A stretch of 64,000 nt of DNA from Carboxylicivirga mesophila (GCF_018271975.1 NZ_JAGUCN010000005.1:177928-241927); one strand, 5' to 3'; shown: positions 28,437 to 38,704, counted from the stretch's first letter. Notes: generated from the sequence alone by a model not told the origin. A program made the numbers and translations.

Positions 28437-28444
28437 TAAATTTG
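28437..28444 (+). promoter_or_regulatory. Possible -7 box of the glycogen operon
   Basis: TAAATTTG matches TAnnTTTG, 78 bp before the proposed ATG of the debranching enzyme gene. No convincing -33 element. Confidence 0.35.
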
Positions 28445-28521
28445 AATTGGGAATGCAACTGGGAGTAAAACAACGCAACAACAGGAATTGAATTTTAAAA
28501 ACGGTTATTTACTATTTGCGT

Positions 28522-30465
28522 ATGAGTTACTTGAAGTTTGACAAGGCTCAATTGGTTAACACCGAATATTCGCTAAAAAGAGAGTTTATTCGAACCAACC
28601 GAGCCGGTTCTTTTGCCAGTTCAACAATTATTAACTGCAACACACGAAAATACCATGGCTTGCTCATCTGCCCCATCGATAAATTTGGTGGCGATAACCA
28701 TGTTTTACTTTCTTCACTCGACGAAACAATTATACAACATGGCTATGAGTTTAATCTGGGTATACATAAATACCCAGGGACATACGCACCTAATGGCCAT
28801 AAATACGTTCGCGAATACGAAGTAGATCCCAATCCTGCAATCACCTATCGCGTTGGAGGTGTATTGTTGAGAAAAGAGCTATTACTGGTTGAAAAAGAGC
28901 AACGCATCCTGGTAAAATACACCCTGCTGGAAGCAAACTCTCCCACTACGATTCGTTTTCAACCATTTATTGCATTCCGTAATATACATGACCTAACGAG
29001 TGCAAATATGGTAGCCAATACGCGTGCCAATACAGTTGCCAATGGCGTTTCTGTTCGCCTCTATGATGGATTCCCGAAACTATACATGCAAACCTCACGT
29101 GAATCGGAATTTATACATGCACCCGACTGGTACTATGATATTGAATATACCGAAGAAAAAAATCGTGGCTATGCTTGCCATGAGGATTTATTTGTACCCG
29201 GCTACTTTGAAATGACAATCAAAAAGGGTGTGCCTATTATATTCTCAGCAGGTACAAGCGAGAGCACACCTAGCAGTCTGGTAAGGCAATTCAACAGCGA
29301 ACTTAAAAAGCGTATAAAAAGAGATAGTTTTGAGAGTTGCCTGGATAATTCAGCTGAGCAGACCATTTCGAGAAAAGGGAAGCATGTGTCAATCATCAAT
29401 GGTTTTCCATTTTTAAGCCACAGTGAACGGAACACCTATTTATCCATTCCGGGCCTTTGCCTGTCGCGTGGTGATGAAAAAACCTTTCTGGAAGTGTTGC
29501 AAACATCTGCCAAAACACTCCTTAACCGTTTTTCTCCTGATACCAACATCAACAAAGAAAAAACCTCTGTTGATGTGCCGCTATGGTTTTTCTGGACCCT
29601 TCAAAAATACATCGAATGGGGTGCTGATAAAAAAGAAGTTTGGCAGAAGTTTCGAAAAACAATTAAAACCATCCTTAGCCATTATAAACAAGGTTCTCAC
29701 CTGGCTGTGGAACTACATAATAATGGTTTACTCTGGACCAGTCAAAAAGGAGTATCCTGGATGAAAGTAAGAAATAACGGTACCTTCCTGCAACAACGCA
29801 TGGGCTACCTAGTTGAAGTTAATGCTCTTTGGTACAATGCAATTAGTTTTGCCTTAGAACTGGCAAATACCACTGGCGATAAAGCTTTTATAAAAGAATG
29901 GCAGGTTCTGCCTACACATATTAGAGACAGTTTTAACGCCGTATTCTGGACCGACGAAATGGGCTACCTGGCTGATTATGCCATTGAAGGTTATACAAGC
30001 TGGAGCACGCGCCCCAATATGCTGTTTGCCCTGTCGCTTCCCCACTCGTGTCTGAACACTGAGCAAAAGAAATCGATCCTTGATAAAGTTGAAAGAGATT
30101 TACTAACTCCCAGAGGACTTAGAACACTTTCGCCCAATAATCAGGATTACCTGGGTGTAATTTCGGGCAATGAGTATGAACGCAACCGGGCCTTCCACAA
30201 CGGCTCAGTATTCCCGTGGCTGTTAGGACATTATGCCGAGGCTTATTTGAATTTATACAAAGAATCAGGCCTGTCCCATATAAAAAGAATACTTGAGGGA
30301 TTTGAAGAATGCGTCAACGAACATGGCATTGGCTCCATCTCTCAAATCTATGATGGTAATCCGCCTCATAAGCCGAATGAAGCCACGTCATATGCCTTGA
30401 GTGTGGCTGAAATCATCAGAGTAGGTAATATGATTAAGAATGTATCAAAAGAAGTTGACGTATGA
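28522..30465 (+). CDS. Glycogen debranching enzyme (amylo-alpha-1,6-glucosidase type)
   Basis: A protein of about 647 residues. The N-terminal domain has the N-R-A-G-S-F-A-S-S-T and N-T-R-K-Y-H-G-L-L segments of bacterial GDE-type enzymes. The C-terminal (alpha/alpha)6 barrel carries L-W-T-S-Q-K-G-V-S-W and the late R-A-F-H-N-G-S-V-F-P-W-L motif typical of GH133. It removes alpha-1,6 branches from glycogen. An upstream TTG at 28516 is in frame, but the ATG at 28522 is preferred. Its stop overlaps the next gene's start (ATGA), so the pair is translationally coupled. Confidence 0.92.
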   Translation: MSYLKFDKAQLVNTEYSLKREFIRTNRAGSFASSTIINCNTRKYHGLLICPIDKFGGDNHVLLSSLDETIIQHGYEFNLGIHKYPGTYAPNGHKYVREYEVDPNPAITYRVGGVLLRKELLLVEKEQRILVKYTLLEANSPTTIRFQPFIAFRNIHDLTSANMVANTRANTVANGVSVRLYDGFPKLYMQTSRESEFIHAPDWYYDIEYTEEKNRGYACHEDLFVPGYFEMTIKKGVPIIFSAGTSESTPSSLVRQFNSELKKRIKRDSFESCLDNSAEQTISRKGKHVSIINGFPFLSHSERNTYLSIPGLCLSRGDEKTFLEVLQTSAKTLLNRFSPDTNINKEKTSVDVPLWFFWTLQKYIEWGADKKEVWQKFRKTIKTILSHYKQGSHLAVELHNNGLLWTSQKGVSWMKVRNNGTFLQQRMGYLVEVNALWYNAISFALELANTTGDKAFIKEWQVLPTHIRDSFNAVFWTDEMGYLADYAIEGYTSWSTRPNMLFALSLPHSCLNTEQKKSILDKVERDLLTPRGLRTLSPNNQDYLGVISGNEYERNRAFHNGSVFPWLLGHYAEAYLNLYKESGLSHIKRILEGFEECVNEHGIGSISQIYDGNPPHKPNEATSYALSVAEIIRVGNMIKNVSKEVDV

Positions 30466-31748
30466 AAGTATTAATGTTTGGCTGGGAATTCCCCCCTCAT
30501 ATATCCGGTGGATTAGGTACTGCCTGTTATGGCTTAACCAAAGGGCTGTCGAAAATTGATGATTTGGACATCATATTTGTGGTGCCTAAGGCATACGGTG
30601 ATGAAGATGAAAGTAAAATGAAGTTGGTTGGAGCGAACAATACACATATTAAACAGATACAGGAACATATTCGGAAGTTTAAAAGCAAGCATACCTACCT
30701 GGAAGTCGAATCGGAGCTTATACCATATAACGATCCGGATGAATATTACACTTTCAGAAACTCGAAGCTTTTTGGTAAGAATAAACTGTTTAAGGTGAAT
30801 AGTGAAGGCAAACTAGAGTTTACAGGTAAATATGGTGCCAACCTGATTGAAGAGATCTATAAATATGCCTACGTAGCCTCCACTATTAGCATGGACAATG
30901 AACATGATATTATCCATGCGCATGATTGGTTATGCTATCCGGCAGGCATTGCAGCCAAGGAAGTATCGGGCAAGCCTCTCGTTGTGCATGTGCATGCAAC
31001 AGACTTCGATCGCAGTGGAGGAAGCGTTAATCCTAAAGTATTTGAAATTGAAAAAATGGGTATGGATGCAGCCGATAAAATTATTGCTGTCAGCAACCTT
31101 ACGCGCAATATTATTATCGAAAAATATGGTCAGGATCCATCTAAAGTTGAAACAGTTTACAATGCGGTAGAACCCGTTTCTTTTGAGCAAAAGCAAGCCA
31201 ATAAAAAAGGCGTTAAAGAAAAAGTAGTCACGTTTTTGGGCCGTATTACCATGCAAAAAGGACCAGAGTACTTTGTTGAAGCAGCCAATGCCGTGTTAAA
31301 GCGAACCAACAATGTGAGATTTGTAATGGCTGGCAGCGGCGACATGCTTGAAAAAATGGTAGCCAGGGCAGCTCAGTTAGGCATCTCTGATCGGTTTCAT
31401 TTCACGGGCTTCCTTAAAGGAGATGATGTATTTAAAATGTTTGAGATAAGTGATGTATATGTGATGCCATCAGTATCTGAGCCATTTGGCATTTCACCTT
31501 TAGAAGCCATGCAATCAAATGTACCGGTTATCATATCAAAGCAGTCGGGTGTATCAGAAATCCTCACCCATGCCATAAAAGTTGATTATTGGGATATTGA
31601 CGCATTGGCCGATGCCATTTATGGCATCATTAAATACGACTCCCTATCGCGTGTTTTTAAAGAAAAGGGCAAAGAAGAGGTGGATAACCTTAAATGGACC
31701 AATGCTGCCCGCCACGTACACCAGGTATACAGTGCAGTGATTAACTAA
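30462..31748 (+). CDS. GT4-type glycosyltransferase, probable glycogen synthase
   Basis: The 428-residue protein is a GT-B fold glycosyltransferase. The N-terminal F-G-W-E-F-P-P-H-I-S-G-G-L-G-T is the acceptor/donor glycine loop seen in glycogen and starch synthase-like GT4 enzymes. The C-terminal donor site shows E-P-F-G-I-S-P-L-E-A-M. It probably adds glucose from ADP- or UDP-glucose to alpha-glucan. It overlaps the debranching gene by 4 bp and lies 26 bp ahead of the GH57 gene. A second synthase domain is present in the fusion gene at 33 kb, so the two may differ in donor or product. Confidence 0.88.
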   Translation: MKVLMFGWEFPPHISGGLGTACYGLTKGLSKIDDLDIIFVVPKAYGDEDESKMKLVGANNTHIKQIQEHIRKFKSKHTYLEVESELIPYNDPDEYYTFRNSKLFGKNKLFKVNSEGKLEFTGKYGANLIEEIYKYAYVASTISMDNEHDIIHAHDWLCYPAGIAAKEVSGKPLVVHVHATDFDRSGGSVNPKVFEIEKMGMDAADKIIAVSNLTRNIIIEKYGQDPSKVETVYNAVEPVSFEQKQANKKGVKEKVVTFLGRITMQKGPEYFVEAANAVLKRTNNVRFVMAGSGDMLEKMVARAAQLGISDRFHFTGFLKGDDVFKMFEISDVYVMPSVSEPFGISPLEAMQSNVPVIISKQSGVSEILTHAIKVDYWDIDALADAIYGIIKYDSLSRVFKEKGKEEVDNLKWTNAARHVHQVYSAVIN

Positions 31749-31774
31749 ATCCTTTAACTCTTAAACTAATAACA

Positions 31775-33073
31775 ATGAAGTCTATTTGCTTATATTTCCA
31801 AATTCACCAACCCCTTAGATTGAGAAGATACCGTTTTTTCGATATTGGCAATGACCACTATTACTACGACGACTTTACCAATGAATCCATTATCAGTAAA
31901 ATGGCAAAAGAATGTTATTTGCCAGCCAATAAAATACTACTTGATCTTATTAAGTCTAATAAGCAAAGTTTTAAGGTCAGCTTCTCCATCACAGGTGTCA
32001 CTCTCGATCAGTTTGAAAGCTATGCTCCGGAAGTAATCGAAAGTTTTAAACAATTGGCAGAGACCGGTTGTGTGGAATTTCTGGCTGAGACGTATTCGCA
32101 TTCACTGGCTGCACTCAAAGACCAGGATGAGTTTAAAGTGCAGGTTAAGTCTCATAGTCAGCGCATACAAGAGTTGTTCGGTCAGAAACCTAAAGTATTC
32201 AGAAACACAGAGCTAATCTATTCAGACGATATTGGAGCTGCGGTAGCCAGCCTGGGCTATAAAGGCATGATTACAGAAGGTGCCAAACATATATTGGGCT
32301 GGAAAAGCCCCAATTACCTGTATTGTAATGCTGTTAATCCCAAGCTAAAACTACTGATGCGCAATTATACACTCAGCGATGATATTGCTTTTCGCTTCTC
32401 GGTGCAAAGCTGGAATGAGTGGCCGCTAACAACAGAGAAATTTGTAAATTGGCTTGACCACCTTGACGAAAAAGAAGAGATAGTGAACGTATTTATGGAC
32501 TATGAAACCTTTGGTGAGCATCAAAAAAAAGAATCAGGTATTTTTGAATTTCTTATCAACCTGCCTGCAGCCATTCTCAAGTCCGGTTCATATAAATTTA
32601 TAACTCCATCAGATGCCATAAAAGAGTATCAACCTATTGCAGTGGCGCATGTTCCTCATGCTATCTCATGGGCCGATGAAGAACGTGACCTGTCGGCCTG
32701 GTTAGGTAATTCATTGCAGAATGAAGCATTTACCAAGCTCTATGAGTTAAAAAAAGATGTGGAGTCGCTTAATCATGAACGTATCAACAAAGACTGGAAC
32801 TACCTGCAATGTAGCGATCATTTTTACTTCATGTGCACCAAGTTTTTCTCTGACGGTGACATGCATTCCTATTTCAATCCCTACAACTCACCATATGATG
32901 CATTCATCAATTACATGAATGTGCTCAGCGATTTTAAAATAAGGCTCGATGAGTTGAGAGAAAATGGAAAACCTGCCTTATCCATTGAAAATGAACTTCT
33001 CAAAAAAGACAGACTTATTAAGAAATATGAAACAGAGATAAAAAAATTAAAGAAAAAGATTTTATCGGATTAA
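31775..33073 (+). CDS. GH57 family alpha-amylase / glucanotransferase
   Basis: The protein (432 residues) has the five GH57 motifs, among them H-Q-P at 11-13, F-R-N-T-E-L with the nucleophile Glu146, and M-D-Y-E-T-F-G-E-H with the acid/base Asp242. A charged coiled-coil-like tail (about 405-432, Lys-rich) ends the protein. GH57 enzymes hydrolyse or rearrange alpha-1,4-glucans in the cytoplasm; no signal peptide is present. It is in the middle of the glycogen operon, 4 bp ahead of the open frame of the synthase-phosphorylase fusion. Confidence 0.93.
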   Translation: MKSICLYFQIHQPLRLRRYRFFDIGNDHYYYDDFTNESIISKMAKECYLPANKILLDLIKSNKQSFKVSFSITGVTLDQFESYAPEVIESFKQLAETGCVEFLAETYSHSLAALKDQDEFKVQVKSHSQRIQELFGQKPKVFRNTELIYSDDIGAAVASLGYKGMITEGAKHILGWKSPNYLYCNAVNPKLKLLMRNYTLSDDIAFRFSVQSWNEWPLTTEKFVNWLDHLDEKEEIVNVFMDYETFGEHQKKESGIFEFLINLPAAILKSGSYKFITPSDAIKEYQPIAVAHVPHAISWADEERDLSAWLGNSLQNEAFTKLYELKKDVESLNHERINKDWNYLQCSDHFYFMCTKFFSDGDMHSYFNPYNSPYDAFINYMNVLSDFKIRLDELRENGKPALSIENELLKKDRLIKKYETEIKKLKKKILSD

Positions 33074-33077
33074 CAAA

Positions 33078-36000
33078 GTGAGCATGTATGCTTTACTTAA
33101 CTTTTATAATAACCAATCATATAAAATGCGTATGAAAAAAATAAAGCCAACCCCGGATTTTATTTTTGAAGTCAGTTGGGAAGTATGTAACAAAGTAGGA
33201 GGAATTCATACGGTTATTTCTACAAAGTCATTATCACTGAAAGAAACTTTTAGGGATAATATTATATATATCGGACCTGATTTTAACTATAAAGAGCATA
33301 GCAATAAAGAGTTTAAAGAAGATAACAGCCTCTATCCTGAATGGAAACAAAAAGCCATTGAGCTGGGAATTCCTATTCGCATAGGTCGCTGGAAAATACC
33401 CGGTGAACCGCTCGTTATGCTCATTGATTTTAAGCCGCTATTAAAGAATAAAGATGCCTTTTATGCCAAAATGTGGGAGGTATATCGCCTTGAATCACTA
33501 TATGGAGCAGATGATTACCACGAACCTGCCATATTTGGCTATGCCGCCGGTCAAATTATCGAAAGCTTTGTGAAAGAGCATTTCACTGTGCGTGAAAAGG
33601 TAGTAGCCCATTTCCATGAGTGGATGACTGGTGCCGGATGTTTATATATTGAACACCATATGCCCGAGATAGCCACCATTTTTACCACGCATGCCACCAT
33701 GCTCGGCCGGGTATTGGCCAGTAATAACGAACCGCTTTACGACAAACTATACGAGTTCAATACCAAAGAAAAAACGAACCAATACAACGTATCGGCCAAA
33801 TGTTCATTGGAGAAAAAAGCTGCACTGGCAGCCGACTGCCTGACAACTGTAAGCGAAATAACCTCCAAAGAGTGCAACCAGTTTTATGGTAAGCCGGTGG
33901 ATGTGGTGCTGCCCAATGGTTTTGAAGATGACTTTGTGCCTGAAACAGACAGCCTGGTTGCCACACGTAAAACATCAAGAGAGCTGTTAAAAAATGTAGC
34001 CGAAGCTATGCTGGGCTATCAGCTGGCAGATGACACCCTTTTTCTGGGCACCGGCGGACGCTATGAGTTTAAGAACAAAGGACTTGATGTATTTTTAGAT
34101 GTACTTTCCACTATTAATCATGATCGGGCACAAGAGCGCGAGCTTATCGCATTCTTTTTTATTCCGGCCGACCAACGCGGACCGCGTAAAGATCTGATTG
34201 AGCACCTGGCAAATAACAAAAAAGATACAGCGTTGGTGACACCGTTTATTACACATTACCTTGGTAATATTGATCATGATCCGATTCTGAATAAAATCAA
34301 AACACTTGGTTTTAGTAATCAGGCCAATGAAAAGGTTAAGGTATTATTTGTACCCACCTATCTCACCGGTCAAGATGGTATATTTAATAAATCATACTAC
34401 GAGCTATTATGCGGACTCGATTTGTCTGTTTTCCCATCTTATTATGAACCATGGGGATATACGCCAATGGAAAGCATTGCGTTTGGCGTGCCTACCATCA
34501 CCACCTCTTTGGCAGGTTTTGGCAACTGGGTAACACAAATTGAAGAAAACGGCAATGGTGGCGTGGAAGTCTTTCACCGCAATGATTCCAACACTGATGA
34601 ATTGGTGCATAATATGGCCCATTACATCCAACACTTTAGCCAGCGCACCAACGATGAGTTATTCTCCTATCGTGAAAATGCTCACAGGATAGCTCAGAAA
34701 GCATTGTGGAAGAATTTCATAGGGTACTATTTTAAAGCTTACGAACTGGCCATCAAAAACAACATGAACAAAGGAACTGACAAACACGAAATAAAGCATC
34801 TGAAGGTGGCGAAAAGCAACCAGCTTCAATGGCGAAAACTGGTGGTTGAATCCAACCTTCCAGATGAACTCTCCGGCCTCGAGGAATTATCCAGAAACCT
34901 ATGGTGGTGCTGGAACTATCAGGCCATTGAACTATTTAAATCCATCGACCCAGAACTATGGATAAAGGTGAAGCGTAATCCGATAGTACTCCTAAAATCC
35001 ATTAGCAGTATCCGGCTCAATGAATTAGAGAATGATAAAGACTTCATATCGCGTTATCAGTCAGTATACAAAGATTTTAAAGACTACATGGCTGTTAGTC
35101 CTGACGAGAACCAACCACAAATAGCCTATTTCAGCATGGAATATGGTTTAAGTGACAATTTAAAGATATACTCAGGGGGCCTAGGTATACTGGCCGGCGA
35201 CTATTTGAAGGAAGCCAGTGACTCTAATGTTAATATGATAGCCATTGGTTTCATGTATAAATTTGGCTATTTCACCCAACGCCTATCACTCAATGGCGAG
35301 CAGTTGGTAGAGCTGAATGCTCAAAAGTTTTCATTTCTGCCTATTGTACAAGTAAGGGACGAAGCCGGCGTGCCTAAAACAGTTCATTTCCACCTTGAAG
35401 GGCGTACTGTGAAAGCGCTTATCTGGGAGGTGAACGTTGGGCGTATCAAACTATACCTGCTTGATACTGATACCGACATGAACAATGAGCAAGACCGTGT
35501 GATTACACACCAATTGTATGGTGGAGACTGGGATAACCGAATTAAACAGGAAATACTTTTAGGTATTGGTGGAATCAGGGCATTAGACGAACTCAATGTA
35601 GAGCCAGATTTGTATCACTGTAATGAGGGCCATGCTGCACTCATCAATATTGAACGCTTACGCCAGCTAATAAGTGATGGTTATTCATACGATGAAGCGC
35701 TTGAAATTGTACGCGCCTCTTCTTTGTTTACCACCCACACGCCTGTTCCGGCCGGGCACGATACCTTTACGCCAGAGATGATACGCCACTACCTGTACTA
35801 TATCCCTGAGGAACTGGGAATTAGCTGGGATAAATTTTTAGCATTGGGCAGGGCTAATCCACTCGATGCCAAAGAGAAATTCTCAATGAGTAATCTGGCT
35901 GCACACACCTCCGTTGCTATGAATGGTGTGAGCTGGCTACATGGTAAAATTTCGCAGGAAATGTTTAACAACCTATACGATGGCTACTTTGCTGAAGAGC

Positions 36001-37355
36001 TACACATAGGTTATGTCACCAATGGAGTACACTATCCAACCTGGACAGCAAAGGAATGGCGCACCTTGTACGAGAGTGAGTTTAAAGACGGATTCATTAA
36101 CGACCAGTCGAATAAGAAGTACTGGCAGAAAATTCATGATATTCCTGATGAACGCATCTGGTCAATTAAAAACCAGCTTCGCAAGCAACTGATCGATTAT
36201 ACTAAGGAACGCTTCCATCGCAACTGGATTCGTCGATATGAGGACCCTAAAAGACTGGTGGAAATAATTGATTCCATTGATGAGAACACGCTTACGATTG
36301 GTTTTGCTCGCCGCTTTGCCACTTATAAAAGAGCACATCTGCTGTTTAGCGACATCGAACGTTTATCGCAAATACTGAACAATCCGGATAAACCTGTTCA
36401 GTTTATATTTGCAGGTAAGGCACACCCTGCAGATAAAGCTGGTCAGGATTTAATTAAACTAATTGTGGATGTTTCGCGCCGTCCGGAGTTTGTTGGTAAA
36501 ATCCTCTTCCTCGAAAACTATGATATGGAGCTTGGTCAGAAACTGGTAAAAGGTGTTGACATTTGGATGAATACCCCTACCCGACCACTGGAAGCCTCCG
36601 GCACATCGGGCGAGAAAGCGGTGATGAACGGCGTTATGAACTTCAGTGTGCTTGACGGCTGGTGGCTGGAAGGATATCGCCAGGGAGCTGGCTGGGCCCT
36701 TACCGATAAACGCACCTATGAAAATCAAGACTTTCAGGATGAGCTGGATGCCCAAACCATCTATTCGATGCTTGAAAACGATATCATACCATTGTTTTAT
36801 AAGCGCAACGGGCAAAACATTCCCAATGACTGGGTGAAATATATCAAAAATTGTATAGCCGAAATCGCACCGGATTACACCACCAAACGCATGATGGATG
36901 ACTATAAGGAGCGATTCTACACGCCTATGTTTAACCGTGTTAGAAAAATTCGCCTGAACGACTACCAGATGGCAAAAGAACTAGCTGCTTGGAAACAAAA
37001 GGTATTGATGGCTTGGGATAAGATTGATGTGGTTTCGGTGGATGCACCTAGCACACCTAAACATAAATACCTGGCTGGCGAAGCCTATCATATGGAGGTA
37101 GCGCTTGACCTTAAAGAGCTGATTGATGAAAACATTTGTGTTGAATTGGTTATCCGCAACTCAGCCGAGAGTCAGGAAATTGGTCCTATCACCACGAAAC
37201 GTTTTAAGCAGGTTCGAACAGTGGATACACTAGCGTTTTATGAACTCGATTTGGAACTTCAGGATCCAGGTATCTTTGATTTCGGATTCAGGGTATTTGC
37301 CTGCAATGAGTTATTACCTCATCGCCAGGATTTTAATTACGTCAAATGGATTTAA
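33078..37355 (+). CDS. Fused GT3 glycogen synthase and GT35 alpha-glucan phosphorylase
   Basis: A 1425-residue protein with two enzymes. Residues about 30-570 are a GT3 (eukaryote-type) glycogen synthase: F-E-V-S-W-E-V-C-N-K-V-G-G-I near the start and Y-Y-E-P-W-G-Y-T-P-M-E-S at the donor site. Residues about 590-1425 are a GT35 phosphorylase of the short bacterial type (N-terminal DUF3417-like W-W-C-W-N segment). E-A-S-G-T-S-G-E-K contains the PLP-binding Lys1180. One half builds alpha-1,4-glucan, the other releases glucose 1-phosphate. The frame opens with a GTG at 33078, but the ATG at 33126 or 33132, just before the conserved start, may be the real one. It is the last gene of the operon. 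Confidence 0.93.
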   Translation: MSMYALLNFYNNQSYKMRMKKIKPTPDFIFEVSWEVCNKVGGIHTVISTKSLSLKETFRDNIIYIGPDFNYKEHSNKEFKEDNSLYPEWKQKAIELGIPIRIGRWKIPGEPLVMLIDFKPLLKNKDAFYAKMWEVYRLESLYGADDYHEPAIFGYAAGQIIESFVKEHFTVREKVVAHFHEWMTGAGCLYIEHHMPEIATIFTTHATMLGRVLASNNEPLYDKLYEFNTKEKTNQYNVSAKCSLEKKAALAADCLTTVSEITSKECNQFYGKPVDVVLPNGFEDDFVPETDSLVATRKTSRELLKNVAEAMLGYQLADDTLFLGTGGRYEFKNKGLDVFLDVLSTINHDRAQERELIAFFFIPADQRGPRKDLIEHLANNKKDTALVTPFITHYLGNIDHDPILNKIKTLGFSNQANEKVKVLFVPTYLTGQDGIFNKSYYELLCGLDLSVFPSYYEPWGYTPMESIAFGVPTITTSLAGFGNWVTQIEENGNGGVEVFHRNDSNTDELVHNMAHYIQHFSQRTNDELFSYRENAHRIAQKALWKNFIGYYFKAYELAIKNNMNKGTDKHEIKHLKVAKSNQLQWRKLVVESNLPDELSGLEELSRNLWWCWNYQAIELFKSIDPELWIKVKRNPIVLLKSISSIRLNELENDKDFISRYQSVYKDFKDYMAVSPDENQPQIAYFSMEYGLSDNLKIYSGGLGILAGDYLKEASDSNVNMIAIGFMYKFGYFTQRLSLNGEQLVELNAQKFSFLPIVQVRDEAGVPKTVHFHLEGRTVKALIWEVNVGRIKLYLLDTDTDMNNEQDRVITHQLYGGDWDNRIKQEILLGIGGIRALDELNVEPDLYHCNEGHAALINIERLRQLISDGYSYDEALEIVRASSLFTTHTPVPAGHDTFTPEMIRHYLYYIPEELGISWDKFLALGRANPLDAKEKFSMSNLAAHTSVAMNGVSWLHGKISQEMFNNLYDGYFAEELHIGYVTNGVHYPTWTAKEWRTLYESEFKDGFINDQSNKKYWQKIHDIPDERIWSIKNQLRKQLIDYTKERFHRNWIRRYEDPKRLVEIIDSIDENTLTIGFARRFATYKRAHLLFSDIERLSQILNNPDKPVQFIFAGKAHPADKAGQDLIKLIVDVSRRPEFVGKILFLENYDMELGQKLVKGVDIWMNTPTRPLEASGTSGEKAVMNGVMNFSVLDGWWLEGYRQGAGWALTDKRTYENQDFQDELDAQTIYSMLENDIIPLFYKRNGQNIPNDWVKYIKNCIAEIAPDYTTKRMMDDYKERFYTPMFNRVRKIRLNDYQMAKELAAWKQKVLMAWDKIDVVSVDAPSTPKHKYLAGEAYHMEVALDLKELIDENICVELVIRNSAESQEIGPITTKRFKQVRTVDTLAFYELDLELQDPGIFDFGFRVFACNELLPHRQDFNYVKWI

Positions 37356-37501
37356 CGGCAAAATTTACCTTATTAACGAAAAAGGAGTCTGGAAACGGAC
37401 TCCTTTCTTTATGGAAAGCTTCAGGGAACTTGCTTACCTGTTCTTTTTGCTTAACAGTTGTTACATAGATCCCTATTTTGTTCGATTATTATTTAGTTAG
37501 C

Positions 37502-38704
37502 TTATGAACCCACATGAATTAAACCCAAACTAACTATAAAAGCCACCACTGAAATACACAATCCAATCACAAAAGTAATGTAGCCCATTCGAAGGTAGGT
37601 GTACTTTTTATTCAGAACTCGCCCAAGGTGGTATAAATCGCGCGTCAGGCTCTTATACAGGTAGTCTTTGTCTTTCATCAGCTCACTTACGCCCCACTCA
37701 AAATCGTTTTGCTCCATATTGTGGAAGTTACCAAAGAAAATAAGATTACCGCGCTTATTGCTGACATCATCCCGGGTCATCAGTCCATGAGTAGTGCGAG
37801 GGATAGTTGAAACAATGGAGATGATAATGGTGGCTACACTAAAACAGATTAACACCAAAGCTGGAATTAACAAATACGGATTGTTATCCAACTTTGGAAA
37901 TAAAGCTGACAATACGATAGAAATAATAATACCATTAACACTAATAAGCGTATTGGCCTTGCTATCGGCTATTTGACTTAATGATAGATGATTACGAAGA
38001 GTCACCCGAAACATCGTTTCAACACCTTTATCAGGCTTTTCCGTTGTTTCCTTCTTCTTCTTTTCGGTATGTTTAATTAAATCTTCCCTTGTGTTAATCT
38101 CCATTTGCGACAATGCCACTAATCGCTCCCGGTTCTTAGCTTTCCCCTTTGTATAGTTTTCTTTGGCATAGGCAGTATAAAACTGCTGCTCATCAAAGAA
38201 GACGATACAATCGTCAATCCATTCCTTAGGCGTTTTTTTGGTACGGCCATTTATCTCATCAAACAAATTAAGAAACTGAACACGTATATAATCACGGTTT
38301 TTAAGGTGTGACAAATCGGCATCTTTAATAATCTGCTCATGTATATTGGCAGGCACATGCCCCAATTGAGTACTTAAAATCACACGCTCTACTAATTGAA
38401 TCGATTCCTCAGGATAGTGCTTTTCTTCAAGTACTTCACGGACAAAGGCTGCCGAACGCTTTTCATGGCCTTCGATTTTTTCACAGGCTTTCACGTCATG
38501 AAACAATGCTGCCAATTGCAAACTTTCCAGCTCCTTTGCGTTTATCTCAGGGGTGGCAGCACCAATTTCACTTACCGAATGAAGCACATTGAGTGTATGT
38601 TCCCAGTTATGAAAGCTATGTTCGTTCTCCTGATAGTTTTTGATTTGCTCTTCTGCAATTGGCATACATTCTGTAACCAATAATGTCCATGGCTGCTCTG
38701 TCAT
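37502..38704 (-). CDS. HD phosphohydrolase fused to a Pycsar-effector-type (PycTM) membrane domain
   Basis: Residues 1-200 are an HD-type phosphohydrolase: His32/His36 in H-N-W-E-H, His69-Asp70 in F-H-D and D-A-D-L-S at 128-132. Residues about 228-400 match the PycTM/DUF5706 effector domain: I-A-D-S-K-A-N-T at 244-251 followed by two membrane helices (about 253-270 and 277-299), a soluble linker and a final helix (about 373-394). In Pycsar defence, cCMP or cUMP made by a cyclase activates PycTM to damage the membrane. No cyclase is encoded here. The gene overlaps ppk1 by 4 bp (ATGA), which suggests a house-keeping signalling role. Confidence 0.87.
   Translation of the reverse strand: MTEQPWTLLVTECMPIAEEQIKNYQENEHSFHNWEHTLNVLHSVSEIGAATPEINAKELESLQLAALFHDVKACEKIEGHEKRSAAFVREVLEEKHYPEESIQLVERVILSTQLGHVPANIHEQIIKDADLSHLKNRDYIRVQFLNLFDEINGRTKKTPKEWIDDCIVFFDEQQFYTAYAKENYTKGKAKNRERLVALSQMEINTREDLIKHTEKKKKETTEKPDKGVETMFRVTLRNHLSLSQIADSKANTLISVNGIIISIVLSALFPKLDNNPYLLIPALVLICFSVATIIISIVSTIPRTTHGLMTRDDVSNKRGNLIFFGNFHNMEQNDFEWGVSELMKDKDYLYKSLTRDLYHLGRVLNKKYTYLRMGYITFVIGLCISVVAFIVSLGLIHVGS

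Noticed and set aside
37502..38704. Full Pycsar defence operon
   Set aside because: No uridylate or cytidylate cyclase gene is nearby; the partners are ppk1 and a GAF protein.
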